A DNA stretch of 11,459 bases from Tannerella sp. (GCA_031283785.1 JAITBC010000096.1:1-11459), one strand, 5' to 3'; counted from the first letter of the stretch, positions 1-9,043 are shown. Made by a program: numbers and translations. Notes: generated by a model not told the origin, from the letters alone.

Positions 1-1274
1 GGCTTGGATTGGTCATTGTCGATGAGGAACACGACGCGTCGTACAAACAACCTGACCCGGCGCCGCGCTACCATGCCCGTAATGTTGCGATGATGCTGGC
101 TCTCGAACATGGCGGCAAGGTCGTGTTAGGCTCGGCAACGCCGTCGCTGGAATCTTATCTGTGGGCATTGAAGGGGAAATACGGCATGGTGGAACTCAAT
201 AGCCGTTACCGGGATGGACGGCTTCCGCAGATAGACGTTGTTAATGTCCGTGATTTGCGTCGCAGGAAGCGCATGAAAGATACATTGTTTTCGCCGCTGC
301 TTCGTGAAAAAATAGAGGATGCACTGTCAAACGGCGAGCAGGTTATATTATTCCAGAACCGCCGCGGCTTTGCGCCTTCGACCGTATGCCGCGCCTGTGG
401 CGACATGCCTCGCTGCGTCAATTGCGATGTCTGTCTTACGTATCATAAACGGTTGCATCGCTTGGTGTGTCATTATTGCGGTTATTCCATCCCGTTGCCG
501 TCGAAATGCCCGTCGTGCGGCGCTACGGAGCTTGGGATGCAGGGCTTCGGCACGGAGAAGGTCGAAGAGGAGATCCGTACACTCTTCCCTTCGGCAAAAA
601 CCGCCCGGCTGGATACGGATACCACGCGCACGCAAAACGCTTACCGGCGTATCCTGAGTGATTTTGAGGAAGGAGAAACGCAGATTCTTATCGGTACGCA
701 AATGGTTTCAAAAGGGTTTGATTTTAAAAATGTCAGCGTCGCAGGGATACTGAATGTGGATGGCCTGATGAATATTCCCGATTTCCGCGCCTACGAAAGG
801 GCTTTTCAGATGATAATCCAGGTGAGCGGGCGTACAGGACGCAGGGATAAACAGGGGACTGTTATTTTGCAGACGTCGCAGTCGGAAGATAATCCGCTAC
901 TGCAAACGGTACGGAATTTTGATTATCCGGGAATGGCGCAGGTGCAGTTGAAAGAACGTTTCATATTCCGTTATCCTCCCTATACGCGTCTGATAATGGT
1001 CGTGTTGCGCAGTCGTAACGAAGATGTTTTAGACCGAACGGCAGACTGCTATTCCGCCAAATTGAAATCAATGCTCGGAGAATGTGTCTCGAATCCCGTA
1101 TATCCTCCTGTGACTCGCGTTCAGACGTTGTTTATACGTAAGATAATGTTGAAAATAGATCTGTCCGTGCATGTTTCCGATGCCCGTAAAATATTGGAAA
1201 CGGTATATGCGGAAATGCAACACGATCCGCTGTTCAGGCAAATTATTTTGCACTATGATGTGGATCCCCAGTGA
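1..1274 (+). CDS. priA: Primosomal protein N' (PriA helicase), 5'-truncated by window edge
   Basis: PriA is the 3'-to-5' superfamily 2 DNA helicase that recognises stalled or collapsed replication forks and reloads the replisome. The visible part is about 423 residues, roughly the C-terminal half of a protein that usually exceeds 700 residues. It opens in the middle of the Walker B region (GLVIVDEEHDASYKQ), then shows the GSATPS motif III, and eight cysteines in four CxxC-type pairs encoded at nt 387-518, which is the zinc-binding insertion typical of PriA. After this come GFGTEKVEEE, LIGTQMVSKGFDF (motif V) and QVSGRTGR (motif VI). The reading frame continues upstream of the window, so an apparent TTG start at nt 9 is only an artefact of the edge. 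The stop codon lies inside the 3' end of the convergent HD-domain gene, a 32-bp overlap. The assignment is secure. Confidence 0.97.
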   Translation, partial: LGLVIVDEEHDASYKQPDPAPRYHARNVAMMLALEHGGKVVLGSATPSLESYLWALKGKYGMVELNSRYRDGRLPQIDVVNVRDLRRRKRMKDTLFSPLLREKIEDALSNGEQVILFQNRRGFAPSTVCRACGDMPRCVNCDVCLTYHKRLHRLVCHYCGYSIPLPSKCPSCGATELGMQGFGTEKVEEEIRTLFPSAKTARLDTDTTRTQNAYRRILSDFEEGETQILIGTQMVSKGFDFKNVSVAGILNVDGLMNIPDFRAYERAFQMIIQVSGRTGRRDKQGTVILQTSQSEDNPLLQTVRNFDYPGMAQVQLKERFIFRYPPYTRLIMVVLRSRNEDVLDRTADCYSAKLKSMLGECVSNPVYPPVTRVQTLFIRKIMLKIDLSVHVSDARKILETVYAEMQHDPLFRQIILHYDVDPQ

Positions 1275-3321
1275 CCACCTCTTCCGCCGGTTTCTCCTTC
1301 AGTTCGGGATAACTTACACGCGTGTGGTACATGGTTTTCAACCGTTCGACGAACACGCTTTTTATCGCTTCAATGTCTTTGAACGTTAAAGGAGCGTTTT
1401 TCATCAGTCCGTCTGCTATCTGACTGTCGATAATCTTATTAACCAGGTTCCTGATGCTTTCGTCCGTATAATCTTTCAGGCTGCGGGATGCCGCTTCGGT
1501 AGAATCGGCCATCATTAATATTGCCGTTTCTTTTGTAAACGGGTTTGGTCCGGGATAGGTGAATGTTGCTTCGTTAACGGGTTTGTCAGGGAAATTATTG
1601 CGGAAAGAATTATAGAAAAACTTTGTTTTCCCTCTGCCGTGATGCGTACTTATGAAATCAATAATGGCTTTTGGAAGTCCGGCTTTTTCCGCTATTTTTA
1701 TGCCGTCCGTAACGTGGGAAATAATAATCTGTGCACTTTGTTCGAACGACAGTTTTTCGTGCGGATTAAATCCATTCTGATTCTCCGTGAAAAATGCCGG
1801 ATTGTTCATCTTGCCTGTGTCATGATATAACGTGCCGGTACGTATCAGTTGTGTATCTGCACCAACTCTCTCGCCTGCCTTAGAAGCCAGTATGGATACC
1901 TGAAGCGTGTGCTGGAATGTGCCGGGAGCCGTTTCCGAAAGTTTTTTGAGCAGAGGGTTGTTCAGGTTCGAGAGTTCGACAAGTGTGATGGGGGAGAGAT
2001 AACCGAAAATCTTCTCCAATACGTAAATAAGTATGTATGAGAACATCAACAGTATGAAATTGATGCTGAAATAAAGCGTCATTTCCCAGTTTATTTTGCT
2101 GAAATCGCCCTCCTGATATATCACGAGACTCAAATAAAATATCATATACGAAAGGAATACAAATAAAGAGCATTTGATCAACTGCGAACGTTGTGACAGT
2201 TCTTTCAGACTGAATATTACGACAATACCGGTAAAAATCTGTAACAGCAGAAATTCATACGGGAACAGTGCCGTCAACGAACATATCGCTATCGTTATCA
2301 GATGCGTGAACAGCGCCGTGTGAGAATCGAAAAACGTACGGATGACGATAGGAATGATTGCAAAAGGAATGATATATATATTAATAAGGCTGTATTTAAT
2401 ACATATTTCGGATAAAAGACACGGCACGATGATGCATAGCAATATAAAAATCAGGTTCTTGCGTTTGAAAAATACCCTCGGGTTAAAAGTGGCCATGTAA
2501 AGCCCGAAGCAGGCCATGATTCCGAAGATAAGGATAAATTGCCCGATAAGTATGATGTTCTGACGCTGTGCGCCACCGGATTTTGTCTCGTGTACGATTT
2601 TCAATGAACGAAGTACACTGTATGTGTGACTGTCAATCACTTCACCACGATCGACAATGCGTTCGCCGGCTTGTACCATACCGCTTGACAGTGGAATATT
2701 CTGGATCATATCTTCCAGTATTTTGTTCGATGTCTCTGTGTCATAAAAGACATTTTCGGTCAGATATTCATTTATATCGCATCCTTTGAGGATATCCCTG
2801 TCGATATCGTCCGGAGCATTGTTTATGATTTCTTCATATGCCGATTTTACCGAATGGAAGTCCGTCAACTGTCTGACATTCGCCACGCTGTTTGTAAGCG
2901 TCGTTATGCGCGTCCGGTTTTCTTTATTCATCAATTCAATGTCACTGCCCGAAATGATGCCTTTGCGGTATGTTTCACGTAGACTTCCATCTATATACAT
3001 TAATATATTATATGGTATTCCCTTATCCCGTAAAACCGGCATGCGATTACGCCAGTTTTCGAGTTTTATATGTTCTCCGTCGGGATTGAAACGGAAATAA
3101 GGTTCGAATTTTCTACGTATGCTGTCTTTTACCGCTTCTGTTTCGCTTGCCTCTTTATAAATCGGGAAATCGCTCGGAGCAGTCAGCAAACCGTATCGCC
3201 AAGGCTTACCTTCATTAAATTGATAACGGAATTTCCCTTCGCGCGGGAAAAAAAACGCAATGACAAAAGCGGTCATAAAAATATAAAAAGCTGACAGAAT
3301 AACAGATCTCTTAGTATTCAT
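1243..3321 (-). CDS. 7TM receptor-type HD-domain phosphohydrolase (PgpH/YqfF family)
   Basis: A 692-residue membrane protein with the architecture of the 7TMR-HD family, whose characterised members (PgpH of Listeria) hydrolyse the second messenger cyclic di-AMP. An N-terminal membrane segment (about residues 7-25) is followed by an extracytoplasmic domain to about residue 250, containing the family signature RIVDRGEVIDSHTYSVLRSL. A run of hydrophobic helices lies at about 253-437, and a cytoplasmic HD domain at about 465-660. Metal ligands visible are H471, H500-D501, H537, H560/H561 and D606. The usual HDIGK motif reads HDTGK here (residues 500-504). The ATG is preceded by an A/T-rich stretch with no Shine-Dalgarno sequence. 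The gene is divergent from gltX and its 3' end overlaps priA. The substrate c-di-AMP is inferred from the family and not shown by the sequence. Confidence 0.93.
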   Translation of the reverse strand: MNTKRSVILSAFYIFMTAFVIAFFFPREGKFRYQFNEGKPWRYGLLTAPSDFPIYKEASETEAVKDSIRRKFEPYFRFNPDGEHIKLENWRNRMPVLRDKGIPYNILMYIDGSLRETYRKGIISGSDIELMNKENRTRITTLTNSVANVRQLTDFHSVKSAYEEIINNAPDDIDRDILKGCDINEYLTENVFYDTETSNKILEDMIQNIPLSSGMVQAGERIVDRGEVIDSHTYSVLRSLKIVHETKSGGAQRQNIILIGQFILIFGIMACFGLYMATFNPRVFFKRKNLIFILLCIIVPCLLSEICIKYSLINIYIIPFAIIPIVIRTFFDSHTALFTHLITIAICSLTALFPYEFLLLQIFTGIVVIFSLKELSQRSQLIKCSLFVFLSYMIFYLSLVIYQEGDFSKINWEMTLYFSINFILLMFSYILIYVLEKIFGYLSPITLVELSNLNNPLLKKLSETAPGTFQHTLQVSILASKAGERVGADTQLIRTGTLYHDTGKMNNPAFFTENQNGFNPHEKLSFEQSAQIIISHVTDGIKIAEKAGLPKAIIDFISTHHGRGKTKFFYNSFRNNFPDKPVNEATFTYPGPNPFTKETAILMMADSTEAASRSLKDYTDESIRNLVNKIIDSQIADGLMKNAPLTFKDIEAIKSVFVERLKTMYHTRVSYPELKEKPAEEVVTGDPHHSAK

Positions 3322-3408
3322 AATGTTGTTATTTTAATTGTTGACTGTAAAATGTAATTTTTTCATGGCGAAAATACATAAAAAATTTAGTATGAGAAAA
3401 AAAAACGT

Positions 3409-3416
3409 TACTTTTG
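3409..3416 (+). promoter_or_regulatory. Candidate Bacteroidales -7 box for gltX
   Basis: TACTTTTG matches the TAnnTTTG box used by the primary sigma factor of Bacteroidales and sits 34 bp upstream of the gltX ATG. A good -33 TTG is not present; TTTAG at 3386-3390 is the nearest match. Transcription would begin around 3422, leaving a short A/T-rich leader without a Shine-Dalgarno sequence. Confidence 0.55.
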
Positions 3417-3450
3417 CGCAATTCTTAAATATTGTAAGTAAAAACTGTAT

Positions 3451-4971
3451 ATGTCAGAACGGAAAGTAAGAGTGCGTTTTGCTCCGAGTCCTACGGGACC
3501 GCTTCACATAGGAGGCGTGCGTACGGCTTTGTATAATTACTTGTTTGCAAAACAACGCGGCGGCGAGATTATCCTGCGTATTGAAGATACGGACACCCGG
3601 CGTTTTGTCCCCGGTGCGGAAGAGTATATCATAGAATCCCTCAAATGGCTTGGTATCGGGTTTGATGAGGGTGCAGGCTATGGAGGAGGATACGGGCCGT
3701 ATCGCCAGAGTGAACGGAAAGAAATATACAAAAAATATGTAGACCGCTTGCTTGATGCCGGCTTGGCGTATATAGCGTTCGACACGCCGGAAGAAGTGGA
3801 AACGAAGAGGAAGGAAATTCCTGATTTCCAGTATGACGCTTCGACAAGAATGCAGATGCGTAATGCGTTGACATTATCATCCGATGAGGTGAAATCGAAT
3901 ATCGATGCCGGTCAGCGTTATGTGGTGCGTATAAAAATCGAGCCTGACGAAAATATTCATATCCGGGATATCATACGGGGTGATGTTGTCATAAATTCTT
4001 CCGTCATCGACGACAAAGTTATATTCAAATCGGCTGATAACCTGCCGACCTATCATCTTGCAAATGTCGCGGATGATCATTTGATGGAGATTACTCATGT
4101 GATACGGGGCGAAGAATGGTTGTCGAGTGCGCCGTTGCATGTGCTGCTTTATCGCTATCTTGGTTGGAGCGATACGATGCCGGCTTTTGCACATCTTCCG
4201 TTACTGTTGAAACCGGAAGGGGGCGGGAAGCTGAGCAAACGGGATGGCGACCGGCTCGGATTCCCGGTTTTCCCTCTCGAATGGCACGATCCCGAGAACG
4301 GCGAAGTATCGACCGGCTATCGCGAAAGCGGTTATTTGCCGGAAGCGGTTGTGAATTTTCTGGCTTTGCTCGGCTGGAATCCCGGAAATGACCGTGAACT
4401 GATGACGATGGATGAAATGATCAGGCTTTTTGACTTAAATCATTGCAGTAAGAGCGGAGCCAAGTTTGATTACGGGAAAGGAAAGTGGTTCAACCAGCAA
4501 TATATCCGTAAACGAAGTGACAGGGATATTGCGGAAATGTTTATTCCCGTGTTGAAAAGTCATGACGTTAACAGTGCAGATCCTGCTTATGTGGAGAAAA
4601 TTGTCGGTATGATGAAGGAACGTGTGAATTTTGTTCCCGAATTATGGGAGCAGACGTATTATTTTTTTATTGCACCGGACGGATATGATGAAAAAACATG
4701 TAAGAAACGTTGGAAAGAGGACAGTGCCGTGCAACTTGCGGAATTGGCCGGAATATTGGGCAATCGCGAACCTTTCGATCTCGAAGGGACGGAAGACTGC
4801 GTCAAGTCCTGGATTGAACAAAAAGGATACAATCTCGGTAATATCATGAATGCCGTACGCCTGGCGCTTGTCGGGCAGGGTATTGGTCCGCAGGTTTTTC
4901 ATATTACCGAAGCTATCGGCAAGGATGAAACATTACGGAGATTGCGTAGAGCCGTTGAGATATTAGGTTGA
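3451..4971 (+). CDS. gltX: Glutamyl-tRNA synthetase
   Basis: A class I aminoacyl-tRNA synthetase of 506 residues that charges tRNA-Glu with glutamate in the cytoplasm. The N-terminus reads [21 protein letters not shown], where the class I HIGH motif appears as HIGG at residues 19-22, as is usual in GluRS. IEDTD follows at 44-48, and the KMSKS-type loop is KLSKR at 260-264. The region after residue 105, where zinc-type GluRS enzymes have cysteines, has none (YIAFDTPEE), so this is the zinc-free form. The stretch [16 protein letters not shown] after the KLSKR loop is an insertion I associate with Bacteroidales GluRS. No Shine-Dalgarno sequence precedes the ATG. kdtA starts 35 bp downstream on the same strand, so the two are probably one transcript. 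Confidence 0.98.
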   Translation: MSERKVRVRFAPSPTGPLHIGGVRTALYNYLFAKQRGGEIILRIEDTDTRRFVPGAEEYIIESLKWLGIGFDEGAGYGGGYGPYRQSERKEIYKKYVDRLLDAGLAYIAFDTPEEVETKRKEIPDFQYDASTRMQMRNALTLSSDEVKSNIDAGQRYVVRIKIEPDENIHIRDIIRGDVVINSSVIDDKVIFKSADNLPTYHLANVADDHLMEITHVIRGEEWLSSAPLHVLLYRYLGWSDTMPAFAHLPLLLKPEGGGKLSKRDGDRLGFPVFPLEWHDPENGEVSTGYRESGYLPEAVVNFLALLGWNPGNDRELMTMDEMIRLFDLNHCSKSGAKFDYGKGKWFNQQYIRKRSDRDIAEMFIPVLKSHDVNSADPAYVEKIVGMMKERVNFVPELWEQTYYFFIAPDGYDEKTCKKRWKEDSAVQLAELAGILGNREPFDLEGTEDCVKSWIEQKGYNLGNIMNAVRLALVGQGIGPQVFHITEAIGKDETLRRLRRAVEILG

Positions 4972-5006
4972 AATCGTCACATTATTAACCTTTAGCATTA
5001 ATTATC

Positions 5007-6236
5007 GTGCAGTATTTATATACATTAGCGTTGCATTTATATGCATTATCGGTTGAGATAGCCTCTTTTTTCAACAGGAAAGCGCGTATGACGCGTATAG
5101 GACAATGGTATACAAACGGAATTTTGCGGAAAAAGATAGACAGGAGCGCTAACTATATATGGTTTCATGCTGCATCACTGGGAGAATTTGAACAGGGGCG
5201 GCCGATGATAGAAACAATCCGTATGCGTTATCCGCAATATAAAATACTGTTGACGTTTTTTTCCCCGTCCGGCTATGAAGTACGTAAGAATTACGAAGGA
5301 GCGGATGTAATCTGTTACCTTCCTTTCGATACTCCTTTCAAAGTGCGTAAATTCCTGTATCTGGCGAACCCCAGTATCGCAGTTTTTATTAAATACGAGT
5401 TCTGGCTCAATTACCTCACCGAATTAAAGAAACGCGGCATAAAAACATATCTCATATCAGCGATTTTTCGCCCCAGCCAATTGTTCTTCAAATGGTACGG
5501 TGCGTGGTATCGTAAAGCCTTGTTGTGTTATGAGCGTTTATTTGTTCAGGATGAGGATTCACGGACGTTACTGGCCGGATATGATATTGATAATGTGGAA
5601 GTTTGTGGTGATACACGTTTTGACCGTGTACTTGAAATACAGCAGAATGCACGTCTTTTGCCGGAAATAGAAGTTTTTGCGGAAAAGAGTAAACTGATAC
5701 TGATTGCCGGAAGCTCCTGGCCCGAAGACGAAGAAATCATTATCCCGTATTTTAATGCACATCCCGAAGTGAAGCTTATCATTGCACCTCATGAGATTCA
5801 TCGCGAGCATCTTCTGTACATACAATCGCTGCTTAACCGTCCCTCCATTCGCTTGTCGGAGGCGTGTGAAGACTCTTTACGGACGAACGAATGTCTGATA
5901 ATCGACAGTTTCGGCTTGCTCTCGTCTATTTATCGTTATGGTGATGTAGCCTATATCGGCGGTGGTTTCGGCGGCGGAATACACAATACGCTGGAGGCTG
6001 CCGTTTATGGCATTCCGGTTGTTTTCGGCCCCAAATATCATAAATTCAAGGAAGCTAAAAGTTTGATAGCCTGTGGCGGCGGCTTTTCCGTCGACAGCGA
6101 AAATGCATTTGCCGGATGTATTGACAATTTTATCTCAGACCCTGAATTATGTCGTATTGCAGGAGCGGCAGCCGGAGACTTCGTTGATAAAAACGCAGGA
6201 GCAACCGAAAAAATATTATCCTTTTGGCATCATTGA
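5007..6236 (+). CDS. waaA: 3-deoxy-D-manno-octulosonic acid transferase (Kdo transferase)
   Basis: This 409-residue GT-B glycosyltransferase (also called KdtA) attaches Kdo to the lipid A precursor at the inner face of the cytoplasmic membrane, the first step of lipopolysaccharide core assembly. The N-terminal domain has WFHAASLGEFEQGRP, whose E60 corresponds to the catalytic glutamate of WaaA. TFFSPSGYEVRK and KYEFWLNY follow. The C-terminal domain has AGSSWPEDE, IIAPHEIHREH, and the sugar-nucleotide binding stretch GGGFGGGIHNTLEAAVYGIPVVFGP. A weakly hydrophobic N-terminus (residues 1-21) fits peripheral membrane association. The start is GTG at 5007; no in-frame ATG or Shine-Dalgarno sequence offers a better choice. 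The gene lies 35 bp after gltX. Its stop codon overlaps the convergent fusion gene by 7 bp. Whether it adds one or two Kdo residues cannot be read from the sequence. Confidence 0.96.
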   Translation: MQYLYTLALHLYALSVEIASFFNRKARMTRIGQWYTNGILRKKIDRSANYIWFHAASLGEFEQGRPMIETIRMRYPQYKILLTFFSPSGYEVRKNYEGADVICYLPFDTPFKVRKFLYLANPSIAVFIKYEFWLNYLTELKKRGIKTYLISAIFRPSQLFFKWYGAWYRKALLCYERLFVQDEDSRTLLAGYDIDNVEVCGDTRFDRVLEIQQNARLLPEIEVFAEKSKLILIAGSSWPEDEEIIIPYFNAHPEVKLIIAPHEIHREHLLYIQSLLNRPSIRLSEACEDSLRTNECLIIDSFGLLSSIYRYGDVAYIGGGFGGGIHNTLEAAVYGIPVVFGPKYHKFKEAKSLIACGGGFSVDSENAFAGCIDNFISDPELCRIAGAAAGDFVDKNAGATEKILSFWHH

Positions 6237-8425
6237 ATGGCCTGAATTGAGTATTCGTCCGGAGAAAGCAGTTTTTTTGTGTCGTTGATATACTGTTCGT
6301 ATGCGAAGCGTTCGGACGCAGACATGGCGATTGTGTCGGCAACCGATGGCGGTAATATGTTGTATTTCGGAAGTTTTACCCAGACAGGCGTGTATGAAGT
6401 GTTTATTGTCAGTGGCTTGTTTTTCTTTTTCATCACCTCTAATGTTACGATTATGCCGCCGTCCTGATAACGGTCGCGTTGATTAGAAACTAAGTTTCCT
6501 AATGAATAGATGGTGACATTGGTATATTCATGTTCATCTCCGGAGTTGTCCGTATATGTATCGTTGTGATTTGTAATAGGTTGTACAACATGCGGGTGAC
6601 TTCCGACGACAATCTCCGCACCGTACCTGTGACACAGTCCGGCAAGCGTTTTTTGTTCTTCGTCCGGATATCTTGAATATTCATATCCCCAATGGAAAAA
6701 TACGATTATGCAATCGATTTTCGAGCGGTCGGTCAGGGCGATGTCGCGTGCAATTGTAAATGAATCGATACGGTTGACGCTTAACCCGTCGGGTGTCGGA
6801 AGGCCGTTCGTCCCATAAGTATAATTGAACAAAGCGAACGTAAGGCCTTTAGTCCGAAGTATCAGCGGATGGTTTTGGATAAACCGGCGACTGTCGGTAA
6901 ATACTCCCGTATGCTTAATCCCTGCCGAATCAAGCAATGCCATCGTTGTCGTTACGCCGCTTTTGCCTCCGTCGAAAACATGGTTATTCGCCATGACTGC
7001 AACATCGATGCCGATATCGCTTAGCGCTCCTGCAATTTCCTTTGGCGAACGAAATAAGGGGAATCCCGTATGATACATTGAAGCGGTCAATGTAGTCTCA
7101 AGATTTATAAAAGACAGGTCGGCTTGTTCGAATAACGGTTTTATGTAACGGAACGATTCCGTATAATCGTATCCACGATTGCTATCCCTTGCCGCATTAA
7201 CCTGGGGGATGTGTTGCATCATGTCGCCCCCAAATAGCAGGCGGGCATGTTTGGGCGTTTCGTCAAGCATGTCGAAAGCGGCATCCAGCCAGATATCTAT
7301 ATCCGCCGGATAATGTTGATCGTCCGTTTCTTTATCGGATCGCTTGTGTCCCAGCCTGACAACGATTGCGTTTTTTTCAGGGATGATAAATACATACTGG
7401 CCTTTGATACCGCGTAAGTAAGGTATCTTTATCCCGTTTCTTTCGAGTAACCAGAACTGATATCCGTAATGCCGGTTTATATCGCCGTATTTTTTAAATA
7501 CCAGTGTGCTGTCGGCAGTGACAGCGTCCTTTACGTATTGTTCCGTTACGATTTGTTTGTCGTTCCACTTGCCTCCGTTTAGAACTAACTGTCCTAAGCG
7601 GGCGAAATCACGCGCATTGCTGTTGAAGCAGCAATAGGCTTTTTCGAATCCGTCTTTGCGATCGAGCGACCATATAGCGTCTTCTTCGGCTTGCAACGGC
7701 GTCCATAGCTTACGGGAGACATACGAACTGATGTTTTCGCCGGTAGCTTTTTCCAGGATGAATGTCAGCAGTTGTGTCACTCCGCTTTGGTAAATAAAAT
7801 TTACGCCCGGTTCTTCTATCTGCTTCATCTCGAACGTTATCTTGTCGAGATCGTTGCCATAATATAATTGCGTAGTAGGAGAGAATATGGAGGTGTATGC
7901 TTCTTGAAAATCGACTCCCGCACTCATGGTCAGCAGGTGCCGGATCGTCATTTGTTTTCTGTTATAGCTGCCGAATTGTGGAAAAAAATCGCTGACCGGC
8001 TGGTCTACATCTCTTATAACCCCGTCGTCAATAGCGCATCCTGTTGCAATTGAAATGATACTTTTTGCCATAGAGAAAGAATTGCTGTGCGATTGAGGCG
8101 AGTAGTCATCCCAGTACTGTTCGAACAGCAACTCTCCGTTTTGAATTATTACATATGCAACCGTGCCGTACAGGTCAAAATCTTTCTTGTATTTGTCAGG
8201 AATGGAGAGTTTGTTATAGTATTCGGAAAAAGGCCAGGGCTGGGGGTCTCCTGCTTTTACGATACGATTTTCAAAAATCGGGTACTGATCTATTTCAGGC
8301 ATAAGATGAATCAATGCTTTCCGGATATAATAATTAGGCGGCAGAGCCGTCCATATGCCTGCAGCCAACAGGCAAACAGCGGTGATTACCGTTATCAGGA
8401 TGCTTTTCCTGTTATTTCGTTTCAT
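6230..8425 (-). CDS. Fusion protein: serine hydrolase (beta-lactamase family) joined to CapA-type metallophosphatase
   Basis: A single uninterrupted 731-residue frame encodes two enzymes that I know as separate families. Residues 8-28 form a hydrophobic anchor or signal, placing the rest outside the cytoplasm. Residues about 80-390 are a class C beta-lactamase/PBP4-type serine hydrolase: the SxxK nucleophile motif is S118-M-A-K121, the second motif is Y212-Q-S, TIRHLLTMSAGVDF is typical of the family, and the third-motif region reads RGIKGQY (338-344), without a classical KTG. Residues about 394-690 match the PGA_cap/CapA metallophosphatase fold: GGDMMQH (D401, H405), NLE at 441-443, NNHVFD (N481, H482, D485), FFHWGYE (H578) and GSHPHVVQ (H610, H612). 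The linker between the domains is only a few residues (about 388-393). Both active sites look complete. The gene follows the gamma-carbonic-anhydrase-like gene by 77 bp with no visible promoter between. A cell-envelope role (peptidoglycan, peptide or capsule substrates) is inference. Confidence 0.9.
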   Translation of the reverse strand: MKRNNRKSILITVITAVCLLAAGIWTALPPNYYIRKALIHLMPEIDQYPIFENRIVKAGDPQPWPFSEYYNKLSIPDKYKKDFDLYGTVAYVIIQNGELLFEQYWDDYSPQSHSNSFSMAKSIISIATGCAIDDGVIRDVDQPVSDFFPQFGSYNRKQMTIRHLLTMSAGVDFQEAYTSIFSPTTQLYYGNDLDKITFEMKQIEEPGVNFIYQSGVTQLLTFILEKATGENISSYVSRKLWTPLQAEEDAIWSLDRKDGFEKAYCCFNSNARDFARLGQLVLNGGKWNDKQIVTEQYVKDAVTADSTLVFKKYGDINRHYGYQFWLLERNGIKIPYLRGIKGQYVFIIPEKNAIVVRLGHKRSDKETDDQHYPADIDIWLDAAFDMLDETPKHARLLFGGDMMQHIPQVNAARDSNRGYDYTESFRYIKPLFEQADLSFINLETTLTASMYHTGFPLFRSPKEIAGALSDIGIDVAVMANNHVFDGGKSGVTTTMALLDSAGIKHTGVFTDSRRFIQNHPLILRTKGLTFALFNYTYGTNGLPTPDGLSVNRIDSFTIARDIALTDRSKIDCIIVFFHWGYEYSRYPDEEQKTLAGLCHRYGAEIVVGSHPHVVQPITNHNDTYTDNSGDEHEYTNVTIYSLGNLVSNQRDRYQDGGIIVTLEVMKKKNKPLTINTSYTPVWVKLPKYNILPPSVADTIAMSASERFAYEQYINDTKKLLSPDEYSIQAIQ

Positions 8426-8441
8426 ATCATTCGGGTTAGCG

Positions 8442-8464
8442 GTGAATGGTTAATAGTGAATGGT
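8442..8464. repeat. Short direct repeat GTGAATGGT, two copies
   Basis: GTGAATGGT occurs at 8442-8450 and again at 8456-8464, separated by TAATA, in the 77-bp spacer between the fusion gene and the gamma-carbonic-anhydrase-like gene. Similar low-complexity GTGAATGG/TTAATAG runs are, from memory, frequent in Bacteroidales spacers. No function is evident. Confidence 0.5.
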
Positions 8465-8502
8465 GAGTATCATTTATCATGGAGTAATTAACCGTATTGA
8501 CG

Positions 8503-9015
8503 TCATTTGTACCATGATGCATACATGTGGTAATTGTGTGCTATCCGCTGATTTATTTCTTTCGATTGTTCAGGGTCTACTTTTTTCACGAATTTAGCCG
8601 GAACCCCGGCGTATATACATCCGGGTTCAACATGCGTGTCGCTTAGCACCACGGAGCCTGCCGCAATGATAGCGCCTTCGCCGACAACAGCATGATCGAG
8701 CACGACGGCGCCCATGCCGATAAGCGCTCCGTTACATATTTTAGCGCCGTGGATCGTTACGTTATGACCGATTGAAACATCGTCGCCTATTTCTATCGTT
8801 GATTTCCGGTATAAGGTATGCAAGACCGACCCATCTTGAATATTCACGCCGTTTCCTATTCTTATGGAGTTCACATCTCCCCGCAGCACTGTCCCGAACC
8901 ATATGCTGCAACCTTTACCTATAACAACGTCTCCAATAATCGCCGCATTGTCGGCTAAATACGTCTCTTCACCAATAACGGGAGTAAATCCCCGTACAGA
9001 TTTTATTAATGCCAT
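8503..9015 (-). CDS. Gamma-carbonic anhydrase-like left-handed beta-helix protein
   Basis: A 170-residue hexapeptide-repeat protein of the gamma-carbonic anhydrase/PaaY/YrdA group. Repeats such as IIGDVVIGKGCSIW, TIEIGDDVSIGHNVTIHGAKI and ALIGMGAVVLDHAVVGEGAIIAAGSVV form the left-handed beta-helix, and a C-terminal helix (EQSKEINQRIAHNYHMYASWYK region) closes the trimer. The three zinc-binding histidines are visible as H66, H84 and H89, and the RGD at 45-47 corresponds to the structural Arg-Asp pair of Cam. Active carbonic anhydrase needs further residues in an acidic loop that short homologues lack, so enzymatic activity is uncertain; many relatives have no proven role. It has its own -7-like box upstream and probably leads the transcript that includes the fusion gene downstream. 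Confidence 0.93.
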   Translation of the reverse strand: MALIKSVRGFTPVIGEETYLADNAAIIGDVVIGKGCSIWFGTVLRGDVNSIRIGNGVNIQDGSVLHTLYRKSTIEIGDDVSIGHNVTIHGAKICNGALIGMGAVVLDHAVVGEGAIIAAGSVVLSDTHVEPGCIYAGVPAKFVKKVDPEQSKEINQRIAHNYHMYASWYK

Positions 9016-9043
9016 AGTTTTGTAGATTTTTAATTTGCGAATG

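Noticed and set aside
348..701. 117-codon minus-strand frame inside priA
   Set aside because: It is antisense to the conserved zinc-binding region of priA and has arginine/alanine-rich, shadow-like composition.
3369..3376. Minus-strand TATTTTCG as a promoter for the HD-domain gene
   Set aside because: One mismatch to TAnnTTTG and no TTG at the -33 position; too weak to list as a feature.
8087..8491. 134-codon open frame on the plus strand
   Set aside because: It lies opposite the start of the well-supported fusion gene, has no family resemblance, and its 3' part runs into the repeat-bearing spacer; it is an antisense shadow.
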